This document shows positions 22,259 to 31,885 of a DNA stretch of 64,000 nucleotides, piece after piece. The stretch spans positions 589,887 through 653,886 of the forward strand of contig CAKOGP040001112.1 of the NCBI GenBank assembly GCA_933822405.4, in the 5' to 3' direction. Both the position numbers and the translations under genes were made by a program. The stretch comes from Cylindrotheca closterium. Its lineage: Eukaryota > Bacillariophyta > Bacillariophyceae > Bacillariales > Bacillariaceae. Position 1 is the first letter of the stretch. Each line of letters starts with the position of its first letter. The notes under the pieces were generated by a model. It was not told where the DNA came from. It searched no databases and saw nothing but the letters and a program-made list of their open reading frames with translations.

Positions 22259-24531
22259 ATGGATGACCGCAGTTATGATGACACTGAACCTACGCCACAG
22301 CCGCACTATTTTCGGCCTCCCCTTCCCTCTCAGCATCCAACACTGCAAATGGAACAGAGTCCCAACACAGCATTGCTGAATCACCATAGCATCTTATCTT
22401 ATGGTGATAGCATAGAAGGCCTTGACGTCGTTGACGACGGCAGCAGTCTTCCAACTTTTAATGACGAGCCACCGTCACCAATGACTCGGCCTTCTCAATC
22501 TATGATGATGGGGTCCCATGGATCAACCACTGCTGCCAATACACGCTTTGCTCGAACCCAACCGCCAATTGCTGAAGTCCATTTTGAAGGAGAAGGAGAA
22601 GAAGACAGCACCTATTACGATGCCATGGCAGAGCAAGCCTTGGCTCGTCGCACAAAACGATCGTTACTTGCCGTACCGGAACCTGACAAGTCGCACAATA
22701 CGGATCGACATGTCAGCTATGCATCTGGAGTTTCTGCATCCGAATCGACGAGCGCCTCTATTGACTTTTCGTCATCGCTTTCTCAAATGCATACACCATC
22801 AACCCCAGGTGCTAGGAGCATACCGAGCCATACAGCAAGCCCAGTTGCGCATTTACCATCGCCACGAAACCTTTCCCAATCTCGATCTCAATCACCTCAT
22901 CAATCTCGATCACAAGATATATCCTCTGACGACATGCTTCGAGTGCACAAAAGTTCACTAGATACTCTCATGAAAATGAAGGAGGAACTCATGAAGGCGA
23001 ATCAAACAAAGGAAGCATTGCAACGAGAAAAACAAGCATTGCAAAAAGAACGAGACACCATTCGCCAAGAGTTTCAGACATACAAAGCGGATCAAGGATA
23101 CCAACTCCAACAGCTAAAAGTTGAAAAACAGACATGGGTCAGGGAAAAACGAGATTTTGAGGTACAGATACGAACGGCGGATCGATTAAAGAAGGACAAT
23201 ATGCATCGACGATTGGCGGCCGACAATCAAAAGAAAGAGTTCAAGACTCAGTTGGAAGAATTGCGACTTGATTTGGGAGAGGCCAAAGCAGAAAAGGATT
23301 TGCTATCATCCAATGTCGAAGCCCTGCAAAAGTCCAATGAATCACTGAAAGAACAAAATGCTGAATTGTCCAAGGAACTTGAGGAGCAAAAGACAACCAG
23401 TGCTAAACTTGTACATGACTTGAAGAAGCAAGTGCGAGACCAAGATGAACAAATAGAGCATATTCAAAAGGTTGCCGAATCCAAAGCTGAAGAAGCTGAA
23501 AATTTCCGCAAGAAACTGACCAAATACGCAGCTGCTCTCAAGGAAGCCCAGAAAAATCTCAAAAAGCCAACACTCAAGAATCCTCCGAGCTATTCCACGG
23601 ATGGTCAACAAGAAGAGGGTTTGGATAAGTCGGTCACCAACCGATTGGCCAAGATGCGAGATTCAGCCGAAAGGGCGCACATGATCCGACTGCACAAACG
23701 TGAGCTGGCTCGTCTCAAGATGGATAAGGATGTTCAGATCCAAAAAATTGTAGCAGAACATGAAGATGTCCTGCGAAAGGTCACCAAGGATTCTACCGCC
23801 AAACTAAATGCCAAGATGGAAGAATTGAGAACTTCCCTCAGGGAAGAGTATGACAGCAAGTTCTCCAACATGGAGAAACATCACAATGACAAGTTTGGTG
23901 CTGTAAGTGCTGGTTGGGAGGCTGGGTGTAGCATTATCTATGTCTACACCATGTTGTTTTGCTCACTAATCGGTCCTTTCTTCCTGTGCATGTGTAGTTG
24001 CAACAAGAATATCTGCGCAGTCAAGAAGACTCTGACGAGGCTCTCCAAGTTGCTCTTGGTAAGGTCTCAGAGGCCTCCAAAGAATACGAAAAGGAAGCCG
24101 CTCGACGAGAAGGTGCCCAAAAGACTTTGGATCAATTGAGGAAAAAGTTGACCACGGAGAAACGCATGGTCGCCGAGAAATACGAGAAAGAACTGCAACA
24201 ACATCGTGTGCAATGGGAACAAGAGCGAGAAACCTTACTTGCTGTTGTTCAGAAAGACTGCAACAATGCTTTTGAGACTCATCGAAAGGGTTTTACAGTG
24301 AATAAGTCACTGAACAAATCACTAGAGTCCCAGCGACGAAGCCCAACATCGACTCTTCACACCTTCTTTCCGCCTACTATCAGTGTCGATGCGGATGATG
24401 GATCTTATGTTCGATCTGTTACTGGAAGTGTTCGATCTCTCACAGGACACGTCCAAGTGATTTCGCCATCCGAGAGTGACCTCGAGAGCGATTTGAAGTA
24501 TACCGAGGACCTGATTGCAGGCCTATTGTAA
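22259..24531 (+). CDS. Long coiled-coil protein
   Basis: Unrecognised 725-aa protein from exons 22259-23902 and 23998-24531. The first 220 residues are low-complexity, rich in Ser, Pro and Gln with an SQSRSQSPHQSRSQ stretch. Residues of roughly 225-660 are Glu/Lys/Gln-rich with heptad spacing, indicating a nearly continuous coiled coil broken by a short Pro-containing segment (KKPTLKNPPSYSTDG). The C-terminal 70 residues are Ser-rich with SVTGSVRSLTG. It could be a structural, centrosomal/ciliary or golgin-like protein; nothing in the sequence decides. Confidence 0.8.
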
Positions 24532-24721
24532 GGGAATACGCAATGTATGTCTAGGGGAGAAAGACTCTTGCTTTATCTGTCCATGGAATCGTAGATTTTG
24601 TCATTATGCTTTTAACGATATAAGATGTCTACAGGGTCAGTCAGTTCAGTACACGTATGTCACAAAAAAGAATGATTTGTTATAGAGACAGATAAAACTG
24701 TCTTTAATACATGCTCCCCAT

Positions 24722-25069
24722 CTAAGCAATTCTGTAAATCAAATGGTATCCACTCTCAGTACTGATAATCCCACTCATTTCACCTGGTTGCAAGGCAAAC
24801 GAAGCATCTTCAAAGGGAGCCTGCATCATGCCACGCTCGAAGAATCCCAAATCCCCATTTTGCTTGAAGGAAGAGCAGTCAGATCTCGTGGCAGCGTATT
24901 TAGGAAAGGCTTCGTCGATCCCTTCGGTCTTGATCTTGGCTTCAAACTCGGTCAATTCCTTCATGGCATCTTCGGGTGAGAGGACGACTTGTTCGCCAGT
25001 TCTTCGGGACACGGGATTGCGACTTCCAGTGTGCTTGATCAAAAGGTGGGCAGCGCGGACTTGGGACAT
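24722..25069 (-). CDS. Pin1-type parvulin peptidyl-prolyl isomerase
   Basis: 115-aa single-domain parvulin expected to isomerise peptidyl-prolyl bonds. Family features are RAAHLLIKHTGSRNP at the start, FAALATxxSDCSS-like AATRSDCSSFKQNGDLGFF in the middle, and FALQPGEMSGIISTESGYHLIYRI at the end. It lacks the WW domain of animal Pin1, as in plant PIN1At. The basic pair in SRRTGEQVV may read phosphate in pSer/pThr-Pro substrates, but the loop is not identical to the classical one. Divergent from the hydroxylysine-kinase-like gene. Confidence 0.92.
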   Translation of the reverse strand: MSQVRAAHLLIKHTGSRNPVSRRTGEQVVLSPEDAMKELTEFEAKIKTEGIDEAFPKYAATRSDCSSFKQNGDLGFFERGMMQAPFEDASFALQPGEMSGIISTESGYHLIYRIA

Positions 25070-25231
25070 GGTTTTGTGTGTTAAAAAAGTTGCGTGTGTT
25101 ATTGTGTGTGTAAGGTGCAGAGGATGGATTTACTGGGAATCAAAATATAATCATCAACTCCGTGTCCCAATTTTCAAATCCAAAATGCCAATCGCGATCA
25201 ACGGTCACCAAATCCCACCAAAATATAACAA

Positions 25232-25246
25232 TTGACCGCTTCGACC
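25232..25246 (+). promoter_or_regulatory. Weaker copy of the TCGACYACTTCGA-type motif
   Basis: Reads TTGACCGCTTCGACC, two mismatches from the consensus. It lies in the divergent promoter between the parvulin gene (ATG at 25069) and the kinase-like gene (ATG at 25459). Confidence 0.3.
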
Positions 25247-25458
25247 ACAGTCCGTCCAACCTTCCATCATCCAAAATCCAAACATGCACCACACATGCAC
25301 CACACAGCACCACACCATTGCAACAATCTTCTTGAGTCATGGTGTCGGATCGATGATTCCGTATCGTACACGCTAGATAGATTATTGTGCTCATTTATTC
25401 TTATTGACCTACCTTGGATCAATCAAGGAAGAAAGAAGAATCTTGACATAGCATCATA

Positions 25459-27145
25459 ATGTCCGCCAAAGATGAACCCTCGGATGAGGAAATGCGCAAG
25501 CTCCTCCTCCCAAATCCATCGGATGACCAACTGATTGCAGCCGTGCAAAAGAGCTTTGCCAAGCCAGGGCAGAAGGTGTCGATAGTCAAGAAACTAGAAT
25601 CTTATGACGACAAGAACTTCTGGGTGGATATTGATGGAACATATTATTTGGCAAAATGGTAAGTTACATTACAGTATGAATAATTGGGATTGTTTCAGCA
25701 AACAGTGGCATTTTCTCATTTCATCCTGTCCCTTTATTTTTATTCTGTGAGCACAGCCACAATGGAGTCGAGAGCCGTGATTTCATCAAGCTCTGGAAGG
25801 AGGAATCCGCACATGAAAAGTCAGTAATTCATATGCAAACCACCATCATGAAGCATTTGAATGAAAATGGAGTCACTACCTCGAATCCACTTTCCCCCAT
25901 CTTGGATACGGAACTGCCCATTCCGGCCAGTATTCACGAAATGCCAGTGCATTCCGAGTCCCATAGTCCCTGCGAGCTTGTGTTACGATTGTTTTCATGG
26001 GTTCCAGGACGGACCATGAACTCGGTCAAGATGTTGCCGTTGGAAGCATTGGTCGATGCCGGCCGATATTTGGGAAAACTTAGTGTGGCTCTGAGCTCGA
26101 TTGACACTTCCAAGTTGGCTGCTTGCAAGCGGTATCATCAATGGGATGGAAAGAATACAAAAGATCTCAAGGATTTTGTTCAATATGTGGATGACCCCAC
26201 TCGAAAATCCATGGTGGAGAGTGTGATTGCAGCCTTTGAAGAGCAACTTATTGACAGCAAAGATTCAGAGAAACTTCCAGTGGGTTTGATCCATTCCGAT
26301 TTCAATGATGCCAATATGCTGCTGGATGAGAATTGCTGTGTATCGGGTGTGATTGATTTTGGAGACACTGTGGAAAGGTAAGCTTTTTCGTTTTCGCCAC
26401 AAAAACCTACTTGCTCAAGTTCAAACTAGAGTATCCAGCTTTTGCAATGCCAGGACCGCCCGATGACTAAGTTGTCGGAGGGACTGGTATTGCTCACCGT
26501 GCTGGACACTTCATATCATTGAGCAACATCAACCCACGGAATTAAAGCACCGGAATCCCTCGCTATCATTGCTCTCCCTGTTCGGTGGAGTGTCAATGAC
26601 GACGGCATTCAAACATCTCTATGAAAATCATGATACTCATATTATTCTTGTTTTTCGTTCTTTGTTCAACAAACAGCTGGAAAGTATTGGATCTCTCCGT
26701 TGCCATGGCGTATGCAATGCTGACCTCGTATGGAAACATGAACCGAGGTATTTCGGCTGCCGCTGCCTTTTTGCGAGGATACAGCTCTGTCTGTACTTTA
26801 ACAGCAGAGGAGAGACAACATCTTGTCCTCCTGATTGCTTGCCGACTATCCTGCTCTGTCACTCTTGGTGCGTATTCCTACAAACAGTCACCTGAGAACG
26901 ACTACTTGCTGCTGCATGCCAAGCCTGGCTGGGATGCTTTGGGCACGATTTGGGGAACTGACGTGGAAAAGCGAAAGGAAATGAGATCCACATTGGACAA
27001 GGTCTTTGAACAAGCTTGCTCCACCAAGAAGGGAGAAACGGGCGTGATTGATTGCTCAGACCTCTCCTTTCCAGACCCGCAAGTAGTTGACCCGTTTGGG
27101 GAAATGAGGGCAAAATCGTCCAACAAGCGACAAAGAAACAACTAG
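25459..27145 (+). CDS. Hydroxylysine kinase-like (APH-family) phosphotransferase
   Basis: Small-molecule kinase of the aminoglycoside phosphotransferase fold, closest in layout to HYKK (AGPHD1), which phosphorylates 5-hydroxylysine. Exons 25459-25658, 25757-26377 and 26677-27145 give 429 aa with in-phase joins. The catalytic loop is HSDFNDANMLLDE (HxDxxxxN pattern) and the metal-binding motif is GVIDFGD. The segment after the last intron, WKVLDLSVAMAYAML to PENDYLLLHAKPGWDAL, matches the HYKK C-terminal domain. Related plant and algal enzymes are sometimes fused to other modules; none is seen here. The exact substrate is inferred from family resemblance only. Confidence 0.83.
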
Positions 27146-27490
27146 CGAAACCTGCTGGAATAAACAGAGTAGTGTATCTGTTTTGAGAGATGAGGACATA
27201 CAACTTGACTAGCATTAAAAATATAAAATGCCGACACCATTTTCAATTTGAAATTGAAATAGCATACGTTTCTCTTTCTGCAGCACATTCGCCAAGAAAA
27301 AGAAAGTCTGACATCGTTTTGACCGTTCAACGAGAGAGTCGGATCGCACTTTCTACGTACGCCTGCAGTATTTACTGGAAGTTTGGAGATTTTTCAGGCA
27401 AAACACCAAGTGATCATATTCCCAAAACAAACCAAACGCCGTTCCAGGACAGGTCATCAGCAAGGCCATCAGCAATTCTCTCATCCTCTC
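27146..27490. other. Intergenic
   Basis: No gene supported. An AATAAA follows the kinase-like stop closely (about 27160). The TFIIE alpha frame is open from 27383, but the conserved part begins at the ATG at 27491. Confidence 0.5.
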
Positions 27491-28918
27491 ATGTCAGACT
27501 TGACCGTCTACGCAGAGGCATTGATTGCAGCTGTTGCCCGGGCGTTTTACGATGATGAAGCCGTCTGTGTGATTGACGTAATGATTCGAGACAAGTTTTT
27601 GCGTGATGATGACATGGCCCCTCGTCTTTCCTTGCCGGCCAAAAGGTTAAGAGCAACACTACAGTTCTTGCAGGAGGAGCACTTGGTCAAATTCGAGACG
27701 GTGGATGATTTAGCACAAGGAGGGTCGCAAGCAACAAAGTTTTGGTACATTGACTACAATCACGCCGTCCACAGCATCCGATTGAGGATCCATTTGTTGC
27801 GAAGGCAACTCGAGCAGGCAGAAATGCGATCCCGTTCCAGTAGTTTTTATCTTTGTCCGGGATACAAGAGCAAGCGATGCAATGGTCAATACACTGAAGA
27901 AGAAGCTCAGCAATTGGTGGATATGGACTCTGGTCTGTTCTTGTGTCAGGAGTGCTTCATGACCTACGATGCCAATCCCAATGCTCCTGCTAAAAGTACT
28001 TACACCCTACAACTGGTTGATAATGCCAAGGATTTGCGCTTGGCTATGGACAACATGCGGCGAGTGACGGTTCAATTGAGTGGAAAGATGATTGGCAACA
28101 CTCAATTGCGTCCTGGTATTTATGACCTTTTGCAAAAAGTACGGGGGAAAGGAAAAGAGCCCATCACTTCCAATCTACCGTCGGAGAACTATTCACTAGG
28201 AATTGGTTCCAAGCGTTTGGCAGGTACAGGAAGAACAGCTGGTATCCGTGCCAAGAAATTGGAGCAGGAAGGTGTGGCTGATTCTGCGACAGCAGCAAGA
28301 GACTACCTAGTAGGCGGTGGCAAACGATCGGCAGAAGGCAGCGACTTGACATTCTTGAAGAATGCCATGGGAAATGAGATTGCCTTTAGCGTAGAGAAAG
28401 GTGGAGGCGCAAGAGCAAATTTGCTAGCCACCAATACTAGGCGCCGTCGAAAGCTAATGGATGCCGCTGCTACTCGAGTGGGTGCCAGCATACCCCTGGA
28501 CATGAGAGTGAAGGAAAAAGAGAAGCGACAAATGGAGGAAGAGCAAAAGAATGGCAACAAGAGGCAGAAGACTACAGAAGGCACTCAGTCCACCATACCT
28601 TTGACCTTTTTGAACAATAACATTGGCAGACAACAATTGGACGACGAAATGGAACGACTTCGTCAGCAAGACATGGAAGCTGGAAGCGATGAAGAAGACG
28701 AGGTCGTAGACTATCAGGCTGGAAGGGTTGTTCTAAACGAAATAGAAGATACCCCGATCCTTTGGGAAGAAGAAACTCGCAAAGCTGCATTTCAGGCTCT
28801 TTACTCTAAAGAGATGATTCGGCAGAGAGAACTTTTGGGTGACAACCCAGGAATGGCAAGTCCCCAACGAAGTGTTGTGGACGCTGAGGAACGATCCATT
28901 GCATGGGAGGACGCTTAG
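27491..28918 (+). CDS. Transcription factor TFIIE, alpha subunit
   Basis: General transcription factor subunit that helps recruit and regulate TFIIH at RNA polymerase II promoters. 475 aa in one exon. The start MSDLTVYAEALIAAVARAF opens the winged-helix domain, which runs through FLQEEHLVKFE and FWYIDYNHAVHSIRLRI. A zinc ribbon follows (FYLCPGYKSKRCNGQY, then LFLCQECF). Its first knuckle is C-x7-C rather than the usual C-x2-C. The C-terminal half is charged and ends with acidic GSDEEDEVVDYQAG and a short helix region containing PILWEEE, the kind of acidic tail that contacts TFIIH. It converges with the small membrane-protein gene. Confidence 0.9.
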   Translation: MSDLTVYAEALIAAVARAFYDDEAVCVIDVMIRDKFLRDDDMAPRLSLPAKRLRATLQFLQEEHLVKFETVDDLAQGGSQATKFWYIDYNHAVHSIRLRIHLLRRQLEQAEMRSRSSSFYLCPGYKSKRCNGQYTEEEAQQLVDMDSGLFLCQECFMTYDANPNAPAKSTYTLQLVDNAKDLRLAMDNMRRVTVQLSGKMIGNTQLRPGIYDLLQKVRGKGKEPITSNLPSENYSLGIGSKRLAGTGRTAGIRAKKLEQEGVADSATAARDYLVGGGKRSAEGSDLTFLKNAMGNEIAFSVEKGGGARANLLATNTRRRRKLMDAAATRVGASIPLDMRVKEKEKRQMEEEQKNGNKRQKTTEGTQSTIPLTFLNNNIGRQQLDDEMERLRQQDMEAGSDEEDEVVDYQAGRVVLNEIEDTPILWEEETRKAAFQALYSKEMIRQRELLGDNPGMASPQRSVVDAEERSIAWEDA

Positions 28919-29065
28919 TGATACCGCGCGCCCTCACTACTTGCATCACACAACAATTATACAACAACAACAAGACAACAAAAACATAGAAACAACACAA
29001 CACCAAACACACATAAAGCTCATAAACATATTGAAAGTTAAAAATGCAATCGGTAAAGTTGTATC

Positions 29066-29644
29066 CTACAGGCAACAACATGAGTGCTCCTCGTTCTGAT
29101 AGGTGGCTTCCGTCATGATTCCCCTAAAAAAGTAGCAATTGAGCGTTAGCACCACGATAGTAGGATGTACACTCAAAAGCTCGCAACTCGATGATTAATT
29201 GATTGATTCTTACCTTTGTATTTCCATAAATAACAAGACATGTGGAGCAACGAAAACGAGATTTAATACAATTGCCGGCAACCTCATGAGAGCAAAACCA
29301 GCGGCCAAACCAACTCCAAAATTGACAATCCCCGCAAAGACCATGCCCATTGAAAAACTCAGCGCACCCCAGAGAGAGATCAGAACAAGCAGGGCTTCCA
29401 TGACACATATGCGTAGCAAACTTCTAGCGGCCACTTCAATTTCTCTATCGGGCTGTTCAGATCGCACCATGTCAATGTAGAGCAACATTTGGATCACCAG
29501 TATCACCAAATAGATCGTGTCAAGGATAATAACTGCTCGACGCATGTCGCAACAGCCTAGGAAAACGGCTCCTTCTTTTCGGCGTATATTGACGGCTTGT
29601 GTGGTCTCACTGTTGCCTTGGATAGCTCCATAATGGTTGGACAT
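29066..29644 (-). CDS. Small multi-span membrane protein
   Basis: Unrecognised protein. Exon 29214-29644 and a short second exon 29066-29123 join in phase to 162 aa. Without splicing the frame stops immediately after the donor, giving 144 aa. A hydrophilic 30-residue N-terminus precedes about four hydrophobic segments (AVIILDTIYLVILVIQMLLY, LLRICVMEALLVLISLWGA, MVFAGIVNFGVGLAAGFAL, IVLNLVFVAPHVLLF). The last exon adds a short cytosolic tail ending in HSCCCL, a possible lipid-modified cysteine cluster. Divergent from the SET/MYND gene. Confidence 0.65.
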
Positions 29645-29735
29645 TGTGAGGATGAAAGAGGAGACCTACGATACTATACCGGTATGTATTGTAGGATTGA
29701 TTGTCGATCAACAAAAATGCTTCCAGCCATCAACA

Positions 29736-29751
29736 TTCGACTACTTCGACC
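29736..29751 (+). promoter_or_regulatory. Recurrent TCGACYACTTCGA-type motif
   Basis: Reads TTCGACTACTTCGACC, a full consensus match. It lies 54-69 bp upstream of the SET/MYND start (29805) and about 92 bp upstream of the divergent membrane-protein start (29644). Confidence 0.45.
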
Positions 29752-29804
29752 AAATAGAGGTTTTCATCAACAAAACAACATGTTTTACAAATTGAAAATG
29801 GACG

Positions 29805-31499
29805 ATGAACAACCACGGCATTCGAGTATGTGATTCCTGTGGTCTTCCTCCTCGCGATAATAAGAAGCTTCGCTCTTGTTCAAGGTGCAAAAGTACATGG
29901 TATCACGATCTAGAATGCCAGAAACGTCACTATCCAACCCACAAGAAAACCTGTCGCAGTCCTGTTCTTGTTTCAAAGCCGAAGGAACCAAAGCCTCAAT
30001 CGTCAAAGTTCGTCACAGAAAATCGTACCGGGAGAGGGAATTGCCTTGTGGCTTCATCGTTGATTGAAAAAGGAGAACGGATACACGTTAATACTAGAAG
30101 CAATGAGTCTTGGGAACCCTTGGTTTTGCCAGTGTTGCGTTCGGACAACAGGAGGACACGCTGCGCCTACTGCTTCAAATCACTGGACAATAGTAACTTT
30201 TTTCGATATGACCAAGTCCAACCGAGACAGCAGTATTTTCTATTATTCTGCTCTTCTCACTGTCGCAATGCTGGCCGAGACAAGTTTCTGCTTCAAGAAG
30301 AAGAACGTGCGATTGGCCGCTTGTATAATAATGCACAGCATGGTGGTCCACCCAAGATACTTCCAACAGCCGTCTTGGTCTATCGGCTCATAGTTGCAAC
30401 CCAATTCCATAGGAGTAAGCGCAAACTCATTGAATCTGAAATTGACAAATTGCAACACGAATTTGCAGACACGACAATTGATACTAAATTGACAAACAGT
30501 GACCACCACACTCAAGCTGTCATTACCACTGTTGTGGCAATGATACAAGAATCAAGTAGCAATGACGACTATAATCTTGCACTACCAGCAATAGAGGAGA
30601 TGAAGAGAATGGTGAACCGAATCAAATTGAATGGATTTAGCATTTGTGATGGAGAATCTGTTGCCATGGGTATTGGCCTGTTTGGAACACCCAGTTTCAT
30701 GAATCATTCTTGCAAACCAAATGCAGTTCAGACCTTTGTGTATGGTCGTCAAGGTGAGCCTCCAAGTCTTTTGGTCACTGCCTTTGAAAATATAACGAAC
30801 GGAGAAGAGATCTGCATCTCTTATATTGACAACTTGGCCCCCAAGCAAATACGTCGCCATCGACTCAAGCAAGATTACTTTTTCGACTGCTGCTGCATCG
30901 CATGCGAAGATCAACTCTACAATACTGGAATTATCGGTTTGAAATGTGGTAATTGTGATGCAACGTCTCCCAAAATGATTATGGAAACCTCTCAGGCACC
31001 AGGTCAACAGATTCTGAAGTGTCAAGAGTGCGACGATAAAGATCCTCATGACGGATTTCCTATTCTAGAAACGATGGAACTTGTATCAACCATTGATAAT
31101 ATGATGAAATTCTACAACAAACTCAAACAAAGCTATTCAAGCGAATCCTGGTATGTTCAAAACTGCGGTGACCAACTTGTCCAAATGCTACTGGACTTGT
31201 TGGGCAGTCAAGCAGATGATGATCAACAGCAGCGTTCGACCACTTCGAGAGTCCTAAAATTATTGAACGAATTGAATACAAGCCACGAACCAAAGGCAGC
31301 CCACATCGTTTGGAGTGGTTCTTTTCGCCATTTCATTCGACAGTATAAGGCTGCCAAGCTTGGGTTGTTCCTACATTCCGATCCACGTGAGGCAATATCC
31401 GAGTTGCAGAGAGTGCGAAAATCACTATCACCATATTTTACAGAAGATCATGAACTGATTCAGGGAATTGACGATTGTATGCGCAGTGGCATAGGTTGA
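29805..31499 (+). CDS. SET/MYND (SMYD-like) protein lysine methyltransferase
   Basis: Predicted SAM-dependent lysine methyltransferase of the SMYD type, 564 aa in one exon. An N-terminal MYND zinc finger begins at residue 9: CDSCGLPP, SCSRCKSTWYHDLECQ, KRHYPTHKKTC. The SET domain is split as in SMYD proteins: an early part GRGNCLVASSLIEKGERI and a late part with SFMNHSCKPNAVQTF (NHSCxPN) and GEEICISYID, followed by the post-SET cysteines FDCCCIAC. A second Cys-x2-Cys pair occurs at LKCGNCD and LKCQECDD. Substrate is unknown. The start at 29805 leaves almost nothing before the MYND finger, as is common in the family. Confidence 0.88.
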   Translation: MNNHGIRVCDSCGLPPRDNKKLRSCSRCKSTWYHDLECQKRHYPTHKKTCRSPVLVSKPKEPKPQSSKFVTENRTGRGNCLVASSLIEKGERIHVNTRSNESWEPLVLPVLRSDNRRTRCAYCFKSLDNSNFFRYDQVQPRQQYFLLFCSSHCRNAGRDKFLLQEEERAIGRLYNNAQHGGPPKILPTAVLVYRLIVATQFHRSKRKLIESEIDKLQHEFADTTIDTKLTNSDHHTQAVITTVVAMIQESSSNDDYNLALPAIEEMKRMVNRIKLNGFSICDGESVAMGIGLFGTPSFMNHSCKPNAVQTFVYGRQGEPPSLLVTAFENITNGEEICISYIDNLAPKQIRRHRLKQDYFFDCCCIACEDQLYNTGIIGLKCGNCDATSPKMIMETSQAPGQQILKCQECDDKDPHDGFPILETMELVSTIDNMMKFYNKLKQSYSSESWYVQNCGDQLVQMLLDLLGSQADDDQQQRSTTSRVLKLLNELNTSHEPKAAHIVWSGSFRHFIRQYKAAKLGLFLHSDPREAISELQRVRKSLSPYFTEDHELIQGIDDCMRSGIG

Positions 31500-31885
31500 C
31501 GATGTTGAAGAGTGGTGATGGTATTTTAAATAACACTAGTCTAGCTAGAGTAAATATTAATATGAATGAGTCAATAAATAATGTGGCGTGGGTTTCAAAG
31601 ATGCGTGAGTCAATCGTGTCACTAGTCACTAGCGCACCAGTACGTTCTTGCCAGTACTTCTCCAACGATATTCAAGGTCTTTTTGCACGATATTTCGGGT
31701 CGGCACCCGCAAATACCACGTCACACAAAGATTTTTCCCTTGCAACGATTGATTGATGATTGATTTTGATGTTCGTCGGTCTTCGAGAAGAATCAACCAG
31801 CACTAAAACACTGCGTCAATCCAATCCCGACAGATTGCTTCTTTCATAATTTTGTCAAGTGATAATTTAGAACGCTACCCTCACC
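31500..31885. other. Intergenic
   Basis: No gene supported. Short frames on both strands show no conserved features. It must hold the 3' UTR of the SET/MYND gene and the FtsH promoter. Confidence 0.5.
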
